Source: a virus. Taken from it: 59,348 nt of DNA. The notes beneath the pieces are model-generated. The model worked only from the letters and a program-made list of their open reading frames with translations, ran no database searches and was not told the DNA's origin. The stretch is taken from IMG/VR virus record IMGVR_UViG_3300032242_002944, positions 1 to 59,348 of that record; one strand, given 5' to 3'. The translations under genes and the position numbers were made by a program. This document shows positions 55,069-59,348 of this stretch, one piece after another. Position 1 is the first letter of the stretch, and every line of letters begins with the position of its first letter.

Positions 55069-55413
55069 GAGTGCCTCCGACACGTTGGGTATGTGCTCAA
55101 TTCAAAAAACCGCAAGAAAAAACATTTCCGTGCCAACACTCCGGAGGCACGCCGCGTGCTACGCGCGCCCGCCACTGGCGCGCGCTCACGCCCGCCCGCT
55201 CCCGGGGGCACGCGCCCCTGCGCCCGCGCGCAGGCGTCCGCGCCCCCTGGCGGCAAGGAGAGTGAGGGGGTATCGCACGTCAAATACAGCAAATCCCCAG
55301 ATTTTTTAGGCCCCAGCCGCCAACGCGCCCGCGGACGCAGGCGCAGCCGCTCTCCGTAGCAGCCGGCGAAAATCCCGGAATGCACAGTATTTATTTTCGT
55401 GGTAAACTAATGC
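55069..55413. other. GC-rich intergenic region with inverted and direct repeats
   Basis: 345 bases with no supported gene. Holds the promoter of the MoxR/VWA operon flanked by a 9-bp inverted repeat (GTGCCTCCG, CGGAGGCAC), a GCGCGCCCGCC-type GC stretch, the CCAGATTTTTTAGGCCCC copy of the direct repeat and, at the right end, the transglycosylase promoter. Confidence 0.55.
55086..55115 (-). promoter_or_regulatory. Candidate promoter of the MoxR/VWA operon
   Basis: TTGCGG, 18-base spacer, TACCCA, 17 bases before the first ATG, with GGAGG between. The -10 is weak; it resembles TACCAC before the tiny-ORF array. Confidence 0.35.
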
Positions 55414-55416
55414 GTG
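55397..55416 (+). promoter_or_regulatory. Leaderless promoter motif, copy 3
   Basis: TCGTGGTAAACTAATGCGTG, with TAAACT as -10 and the last GTG as start codon. 17 of 20 bases equal the motif before the VRR-NUC gene 47.8 kb away. Confidence 0.55.
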
Positions 55417-55944
55417 ACGCTTACCGCAGACTTATCCGACGGCTTCTTTGCCAAGATACCCCCCCTCTCTGAAAAGCTCCAGGTAGCGCAGGACGACCTG
55501 CTCGCCGTGATGAACTTCGAGAGCGGAGTTTACGCCTCTGCCCAAAACGCAAGCACGAAGGCGACGGGGTTGATACAATTCATGCCCCAGACCATGCGCG
55601 GCATGGGCTGGACGCGGGGACCTGATGAGTTCCGAAAGCTCACGGCTGAGGAGCAGCTCCCCTACGTCGAGCGCTACTTGGGGCCCTACGCCGGCCGCAT
55701 GACGTGCCTGGAGGCGGCCTACCTCGCGGTGTTCCTGCCCGCGTACATCCCGCAGGCGCCCAATCCCGACTACGTGATCGCACCGGCAGGCAGCGTCATC
55801 GCGCGGGTGAACCCAGCCCTCCGAGACGCCGACGGCGCGATACGAGTCTCTTCGACTCGCCGCGCCGTCCTAGCCGCCCAGCGCTCGAAGCGGTGGGGGG
55901 AGATTATGTACAGGGCTGGTTTATTTACCGGGCCTCTTCCCTGA
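55414..55944 (+). CDS. Lytic transglycosylase (endolysin candidate)
   Basis: 176 residues, GTG start. SLT-type lysozyme-like fold: LAVMNFESGVYASAQN with catalytic Glu36, then ATGLIQFMPQTMRGMG and a long helical C terminus. Cleaves peptidoglycan glycan strands. No signal peptide, so it would need the holin for export. It lies about 19 kb (around the circle) from the holin/spanin cluster and has its own promoter. It might alternatively be a virion-associated lysin, but its position away from tail genes favours endolysin. Confidence 0.82.
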   Translation: MTLTADLSDGFFAKIPPLSEKLQVAQDDLLAVMNFESGVYASAQNASTKATGLIQFMPQTMRGMGWTRGPDEFRKLTAEEQLPYVERYLGPYAGRMTCLEAAYLAVFLPAYIPQAPNPDYVIAPAGSVIARVNPALRDADGAIRVSSTRRAVLAAQRSKRWGEIMYRAGLFTGPLP

Positions 55945-56031
55945 CGTACTTTATGATCTTGTATTTCCGAAACCGCGGTCCCCAAGCGACCCGCGACATG
56001 CCGACGGCTGGTTCATGCGTGAGCGTAGCAG

Positions 56032-56343
56032 TTACTCGGAAAGCTTGCGCTTTTCGAGTAACCGCTCCAGCTCCTCGGCGTAGAGCTTCCACGCAATGAC
56101 GGCAGACCAAGAGCTAACGGCTCGGTTGGCCCACGCATCGATGATGATGTTACTGCTCACGGTCCGTTCCTTTTTTGCGGCTTCCGCCTTGCGAGCCTTC
56201 GACTCTGCTTTGCGTAGCAACCGATGAACCCTCGTCGCCCGCTCGTTCGCCTCCCGCGTCGCGTTCTTCACGCGGCGTTCGGTCCACACCACGAACGACG
56301 CAGCGGTGACGGCGAAGGTTACGATGGCTGTTGCGAGAATCAT
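56032..56343 (-). CDS. Membrane-anchored coiled-coil protein (103 residues)
   Basis: N-terminal membrane helix (ILATAIVTFAVTAASFVVW), then an Arg/Lys/Glu-rich coiled coil (ANERATRVHRLLRKAESKARKAEAAKK) and a helical C terminus. ATGA overlap with the preceding gene. Topology also fits an i-spanin, and it lies next to the endolysin; a second lysis-related role is possible. Confidence 0.55.
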   Translation of the reverse strand: MILATAIVTFAVTAASFVVWTERRVKNATREANERATRVHRLLRKAESKARKAEAAKKERTVSSNIIIDAWANRAVSSWSAVIAWKLYAEELERLLEKRKLSE

Positions 56344-56621
56344 CCGAATCGCCTCTCGTACTCTTCGAAGCTCATGAGTTCGCCTTCCAGCACCGTTTCG
56401 AGCGCACCCGCATACGCTTTCCACGCATCGTGGCTGTTGAACAGGCCCACCACCACGGCGTGGTTCTTCTGCGCCGCCTGCTCGAACATCGCGGCTTGCG
56501 CAAGGAGCCGGCCACATTCGGCGCGCAGGCGGTCAACCTCGGCGATGAGGCGAATCTCGTGCGTCGTAGCAAACGGCGGCTGGCTTTCCTCGGCGATGCG
56601 GGTCAACTCTTCGTCAGTCAT
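56340..56621 (-). CDS. Hypothetical 93-residue helical protein
   Basis: MTDEELTRIAEESQPPFATTHEIRLIAEVDRLRAEC, a central helix and an acidic C terminus. Central NSHDAWKAYAGALETVLEGEL resembles SSWSAVIAWKLYAEELERLLE in the next protein, so the two are probably paralogues. Start fixed by one-base overlap with the preceding stop (TGATG). Confidence 0.55.
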   Translation of the reverse strand: MTDEELTRIAEESQPPFATTHEIRLIAEVDRLRAECGRLLAQAAMFEQAAQKNHAVVVGLFNSHDAWKAYAGALETVLEGELMSFEEYERRFG

Positions 56622-56842
56622 CACAACTTGCCCCCTTTGCCGCCGACGAGAAACTGCGCTTGGCGGAGCGTCATCGGGATGATGTTGTACGAAAACCAAG
56701 TGCAGCCGGCGCTGCCGCTCCACTCAGGAGGACCGGAGTGGAACTGCGGAAACACGATCACGTCGACGTCACCGTTGCGCTCGTTTCGGTAGAGTACGCG
56801 CCCGACCTTCTTCAGGTGCTTGTGCCAGACGTAGTCGGTCAT
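56621..56842 (-). CDS. Hypothetical 73-residue protein
   Basis: MTDYVWHKHLKKVGRVLYRNERNGDVDVIVFPQFHSGPPEW: small beta protein (VLYRNERNGDVDVIVFPQ). Coupled to both neighbours. No family recognised. Confidence 0.55.
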   Translation of the reverse strand: MTDYVWHKHLKKVGRVLYRNERNGDVDVIVFPQFHSGPPEWSGSAGCTWFSYNIIPMTLRQAQFLVGGKGGKL

Positions 56843-56952
56843 CGCTTCCTCCAGAAGTCCACCACTTCTTTCAAGGTCGCTGCGGCCAGAGAGCCGCACA
56901 CTGTGCTAACAGCCAACGCAGCCGACCAGCAAACCAAGTCCCAAGGTGTCAT
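56839..56952 (-). CDS. 37-residue membrane protein
   Basis: MTPWDLVCWSAALAVSTVCGSLAAATL then a charged KEVVDFWRKR end: one membrane segment. GAGGAG eight bases upstream decides this start over a longer Asn/Pro-rich one. Stop overlaps the next ATG. Confidence 0.5.
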   Translation of the reverse strand: MTPWDLVCWSAALAVSTVCGSLAAATLKEVVDFWRKR

Positions 56953-57035
56953 CACACACTCTCCTCGCTCAAAAGCAAGATCAACACGCACAGGTCCATC
57001 ATTTGGATCGTGATATACAACCAATCTTGGTCCAT
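56952..57035 (-). CDS. 27-residue membrane peptide
   Basis: MDQDWLYITIQMMDLCVLILLLSEESV, GGAG nine bases upstream, stop sharing one base with the next ATG. Tentative small membrane protein. Confidence 0.4.
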   Translation of the reverse strand: MDQDWLYITIQMMDLCVLILLLSEESV

Positions 57036-57113
57036 TTGAGCACTCTCCATTCCCCAATCACGAAAAACTCCAGCGACGAAAACTCCGGCGGAGTCCTAGC
57101 CGGAAATCTGCTG

Positions 57114-57383
57114 TCACGTCCTTCGACGTGAGTTCGTTGAAACCGAGCCGTTGCCGTAGCCGTCGCCGTAGCCGTAGCCGTAGCCGTAGCCGTCGCCGTT
57201 GCCGTAGTCGTCGCCGTAGCCGTAGCCGTCGCCGTAGCCGTAGCCGTCGCCGTAGCCGTAGCCGTCGCCGTAGCCGTAGCCGTAGCCGTCGCCGTTGCCG
57301 TTGCCGTTGCCGTTGCCGTAGCCGTAGCCGTAGCCGTGGCCGTAGCCGTAGCCGTGGCCGAAAGGCCCGATGTGCGTAGACAT
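57114..57383 (-). CDS. Gly-Tyr repeat protein encoded by hexanucleotide repeats
   Basis: 89 residues: MSTHIGPFGHGYGYGHG, then about 65 residues of alternating Gly with Tyr, Asn or Asp, and an SVSTNSRRRT end. ATG overlaps the preceding stop by one base, a genuine operon position. Low-complexity GY/GN/GD chains form flexible, self-associating or amyloid/silk-like material; function here unknown. The repeat unit is 6 bp, so copy-number change keeps the frame. Confidence 0.6.
   Translation of the reverse strand: MSTHIGPFGHGYGYGHGYGYGYGNGNGNGNGDGYGYGYGDGYGYGDGYGYGDGYGYGDDYGNGDGYGYGYGYGDGYGNGSVSTNSRRRT
57148..57360. repeat. Hexanucleotide tandem repeat (GGCTAC and variants)
   Basis: Roughly 35 units of GGCTAC/GGCGAC/GGCAAC on the minus strand. 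Prone to slippage and to assembly error, so exact length should be treated with care. Confidence 0.9.
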
Positions 57384-57703
57384 CAGAGGCCCCAGTTGTC
57401 GTCGACCCAAACGCGGAAGATTTCGCTTCCGGCAGGGACGTCGAAGCCGTTCGGCAGAGGCCGAATGTCCGTCTTTACCTTCGGATTCTGCACCATCCCA
57501 GCGAACCCGACGCTTTCGAATTTGAAGATGTGCAGCGCACGCGACAGCTTGATGCGGCCGTCAACCTCGGTGACATCGCCGGCAACCATCCAGCCGCGGT
57601 CGATGACGAAAACCGCGCGCTTGCCTGGAATGTGCTTCGGCTGAACGTCTTCGGCTCGCACGTACTCGACGTTGTTAATCTTGATGGTCTTGGGAACGGC
57701 CAT
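57383..57703 (-). CDS. Hypothetical 106-residue phage protein
   Basis: MAVPKTIKINNVEYVRAEDV start, then AVFVIDRGWMVAGDVTE and a beta-rich C terminus ending VWVDDNWGL. Conserved-looking type of small phage protein without assigned function. AGGACA before the ATG. First gene of the small minus operon; diverges from the protease gene across a palindrome. Confidence 0.6.
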   Translation of the reverse strand: MAVPKTIKINNVEYVRAEDVQPKHIPGKRAVFVIDRGWMVAGDVTEVDGRIKLSRALHIFKFESVGFAGMVQNPKVKTDIRPLPNGFDVPAGSEIFRVWVDDNWGL

Positions 57704-57740
57704 TGTGTTGTCCTTTCGGGTTACTTAGCGCACTATCCAT

Positions 57741-57756
57741 GCGACAAGCTTGTCGC
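57741..57756. promoter_or_regulatory. Perfect 16-bp palindrome at a divergent promoter
   Basis: GCGACAAGCTTGTCGC, covering the -35 position of the protease promoter and upstream of the opposite operon. Likely operator for a dimeric repressor, not identified. Confidence 0.55.
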
Positions 57757-57769
57757 TTTGTGCTATGCT
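57741..57769 (+). promoter_or_regulatory. Near-leaderless promoter of the HExxH protein
   Basis: GCGACA (weak -35), 17-base spacer, TATGCT, six bases, ATG. The TATGCTCATACTATG block repeats that of the metalloprotease at 43.56 kb. Confidence 0.5.
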
Positions 57770-57775
57770 CATACT

Positions 57776-58144
57776 ATGCGTTTATGGGGAAGAGTCAAGG
57801 TCGGTAGCATCGAATACTCGGTCTACCTGGCCACCAAGGAGGAGAACCCCGACCTCGACGGCGCCGACGCTTACACGTACTGGGACAAGGCGGAGATTCA
57901 CGTCCTCGATATTATCGCGCCGGAGCGGTTCGCGCCAGCGTTGTTCCACGAGCTTTTCCACGCCGCGCTCGAAGCCGGCGGGGGCGACTACTTTCTACAA
58001 ACTCTTCTAGGCAAGAAGTGGACTGCCGAGGCCGAAGACCAGCTCATCCGCTGCGTGGAGGGCGTCTTCGTTGGCGCACTCCAGCAAACGGGCTGGCGGC
58101 CGAAGCTGACGAAACGTACTCGCAAAGCGAAGGAGCCCAAGTGA
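57776..58144 (+). CDS. HExxH zinc metallopeptidase-like protein
   Basis: 122 residues. LFHELFHAALEAGG gives HExxH (His58, Glu59, His62); a later Glu in the helix EDQLIRCVEGVF may be the third ligand, as in small phage minigluzincins. N-terminal part is a beta sheet (GRVKVGSIEYSVYLATKE). No signal peptide, so cytoplasmic, unlike the two lipoprotein proteases. GTGA overlap with the phosphoesterase gene. Could cleave a host or phage regulator. Confidence 0.7.
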   Translation: MRLWGRVKVGSIEYSVYLATKEENPDLDGADAYTYWDKAEIHVLDIIAPERFAPALFHELFHAALEAGGGDYFLQTLLGKKWTAEAEDQLIRCVEGVFVGALQQTGWRPKLTKRTRKAKEPK

Positions 58145-58872
58145 GTCACTGGCTGCTCGTCCCGGATTGTCACTGGCCATACGCCAACAAGCGCGCGTTC
58201 GACCTCATGCTCTCCACGGGACCCTACGACGGCGTCGTCGTGGTGGGCGACTTCGTGGACTTTGCAAAAATCTCCAAGCACGACCGCTCCCCCCGGAGGC
58301 TGGCGTCCCTCGACGAGGAGCTGGAGGCTGGCAAGGCCGCGCTTGCGTGCATACGCGCGGCAGTCAGGCGAGCCACGAAGAAGAACTGCATCCTGCACGA
58401 GGGCAACCACGAGGCCCGCATGGAGGCCCACATCGCGAAGCACGCGCCGGAGTTTCAAAAGATCGTCGGGACCGCAAGCCAGCACCTGGACCCTAAGGGT
58501 GGCTGGACCCACGTCCGATACGGGGAGCTGCACCGCATCGGCAAGCTCTACACCACGCACGACCAGGGCCCGGCCGGCCCAGGCTGCGCCGCCAAGACGC
58601 TGGGCATAGTGGGCCGCAACGTGGCGTTCGGGCACAGCCACCGGCTGGAGGTCTGCTACCAGGGCGCCGTGGACGGTTCGCGGCGCGTCGGCGTAAGCTG
58701 CGGCACGCTGGCCGACCTAGACTCCGTGGCGTTCGACTACGCCAAGCCAACCCAGCGGGCGGCGTGGCAGCTGGGCTTTGCAACTGCCCATATTGAGCGG
58801 GACCTGGTGTTCGTCCAGGCCCACCCGATCGTGAACTACACTTGCAGCGTGAACGGTAAACTCTACCGATAA
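58141..58872 (+). CDS. Calcineurin-like metallophosphoesterase
   Basis: 243 residues, GTG start. Metal-binding motifs in order: PDCHWPY, VVVGDFVDF, EGNHEARM and GHSHR, with a further HD between. Family members hydrolyse phosphodiesters or monoesters; in phages they occur near replication and nuclease genes. Its 3' end overlaps the convergent sigma-like gene by ten bases. Confidence 0.85.
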   Translation: MSHWLLVPDCHWPYANKRAFDLMLSTGPYDGVVVVGDFVDFAKISKHDRSPRRLASLDEELEAGKAALACIRAAVRRATKKNCILHEGNHEARMEAHIAKHAPEFQKIVGTASQHLDPKGGWTHVRYGELHRIGKLYTTHDQGPAGPGCAAKTLGIVGRNVAFGHSHRLEVCYQGAVDGSRRVGVSCGTLADLDSVAFDYAKPTQRAAWQLGFATAHIERDLVFVQAHPIVNYTCSVNGKLYR

Positions 58873-59330
58873 GTCTTCTTGAAAGCTTCCTTCGCTTCCT
58901 TTCTTACCGTCTCCCGGGACAGACCCAGCTCCTCACCGATCTCGTCCCACGTCGCGTCCTGGAGCCGGCGCTCCAGAATGAAGCGCGTGCGCTTGGGCTG
59001 CGACCGAACCCAGTGGAGAACCTCTACCGCGTCGGCGCACGTCGCCCGCGTGTCGGTCAGCTCGGTAATGTCCGTGGGGGACCAGTTGCCCTCGAAGCCC
59101 GCCTTTCGAATCGGCACCGACACGACGTTGAAAATCCGGTGGCGCGCCCGGCTGGCGTACTGCTTCATGCGCATCATGACGCCGTATTCGAACGAGCGAG
59201 TTCCGTCGTACTTCCGCACCTCCCGCCACACCGCAAGCCGACACGCCTGCGCGACGTCCTCGTCTTCGCGTGCGTGCTTGCGAATCAGCGGAGCGAAGCG
59301 CTTCAGCTCCTCTTCAAGGACGGGTTTCAT
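58863..59330 (-). CDS. Sigma70-family-like transcription factor
   Basis: 155 residues. Residues about 5-72 resemble sigma region 2 (EDEDVAQACRLAVWREVRKYDG, ...MRMKQYASRARHRIF), and 105-153 sigma region 4 with a clear helix-turn-helix (TWDEIGEELGLSRETVRKEAKEAF). Small two-domain layout like ECF or phage late sigma factors. ATG has no strong ribosome binding site and overlaps a small upstream ORF. Could direct RNA polymerase to the phage's own -10-dominated promoters (inference). The window ends lie within this gene. Confidence 0.75.
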   Translation of the reverse strand: MKPVLEEELKRFAPLIRKHAREDEDVAQACRLAVWREVRKYDGTRSFEYGVMMRMKQYASRARHRIFNVVSVPIRKAGFEGNWSPTDITELTDTRATCADAVEVLHWVRSQPKRTRFILERRLQDATWDEIGEELGLSRETVRKEAKEAFKKTYR

Positions 59331-59348
59331 CGGCAGCGGGCCTGGGAA
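59226..59348. repeat. Terminal redundancy of a circular assembly (copy 2)
   Basis: Exact direct copy of bases 1-123. Collapsing one copy gives a circle of 59225 bp in which the sigma-like gene on the minus strand is intact and its upstream region is bases 106-249. Confidence 0.9.

Noticed and set aside
55925-56002. 24-codon basic ORF downstream of the transglycosylase
   Set aside because: No ribosome binding site, overlaps the transglycosylase 3' end and has no coupling signal.
57128-57379. Plus-strand Arg/Ser-rich repeat ORF and CRISPR-like periodicity
   Set aside because: It is the antisense of the Gly-Tyr hexanucleotide repeat. Units are 6 bp with no spacers, so it is not a CRISPR array.
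1-59348. tRNA genes
   Set aside because: I noticed no cloverleaf with a GTTCRA loop on reading, but a covariance-model scan was not possible, so absence is not proven.

Overview
The window is one complete, circularly assembled genome of a GC-rich, temperate, podovirus-like double-stranded DNA phage. Bases 1-123 are repeated exactly at 59226-59348, so the circle is about 59.2 kb and the contig ends fall inside one gene (a sigma-like factor). Phage identity rests on terminase, portal, scaffold, HK97-type capsid, podoviral adaptor and nozzle, internal virion proteins, lysis genes and a tyrosine integrase with a small excisionase. Lipoprotein signals, a TM plus coiled-coil protein next to a small lipoprotein (spanin-like), and glycosyltransferases suggest a Gram-negative host. 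The host genus cannot be read from the sequence.

Layout. 0.1-3.8 kb (mostly minus): Fis-type regulator, nucleotide-metabolism fusion, DNA methyltransferase, integrase, excisionase and three tiny ORFs. 3.8-6.3 kb (minus): recombination operon (SSB-like, Sak4-like ATPase, Fe-S PD-(D/E)XK nuclease), ending in a strong terminator just upstream of the integration genes. 6.3-15.5 kb (plus): SF2 helicase, VRR-NUC nuclease, primase-helicase, a family A DNA polymerase interrupted by an intein, and ThyX. 15.5-41.9 kb (minus): a single late operon, from small terminase through packaging, glycosyltransferase, head, neck, tail and internal-virion genes to a lysis cassette with a nested lipoprotein gene. 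42-47 kb (minus, one plus gene): accessory region with two metzincin-like lipoproteins, a second methyltransferase and an array of fifteen tiny ATGA-coupled ORFs. 47.3-50.9 kb (plus): unknown small genes, two with ribbon-helix-helix-like segments, bordered by palindromic repeats. 51.2-55.1 kb (minus): MoxR AAA+ ATPase / VWA operon. 55.4 kb to the end: lytic transglycosylase, small membrane and coiled-coil genes, a Gly-Tyr hexanucleotide-repeat gene, a third HExxH protease, a metallophosphoesterase and the sigma-like factor.

The most unusual features are these. (1) A family of about eighteen tiny aromatic/Arg/Cys-rich ORFs (44-65 codons) occurs in three clusters and is almost entirely chained by 4-base ATGA overlaps. 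(2) Several promoters place the -10 hexamer only 5-8 bases before the start codon, including two near-identical motif classes, which suggests leaderless transcripts and perhaps a dedicated sigma factor. (3) Two copies of a ~111-bp AT-cored inverted repeat lie in divergent intergenic regions. (4) Iterated 18-bp palindromes flank a small plus-strand operon. Several small genes (holin, lipoprotein, short membrane proteins, the tiny ORFs) were found by reading codons and start/stop overlaps directly.
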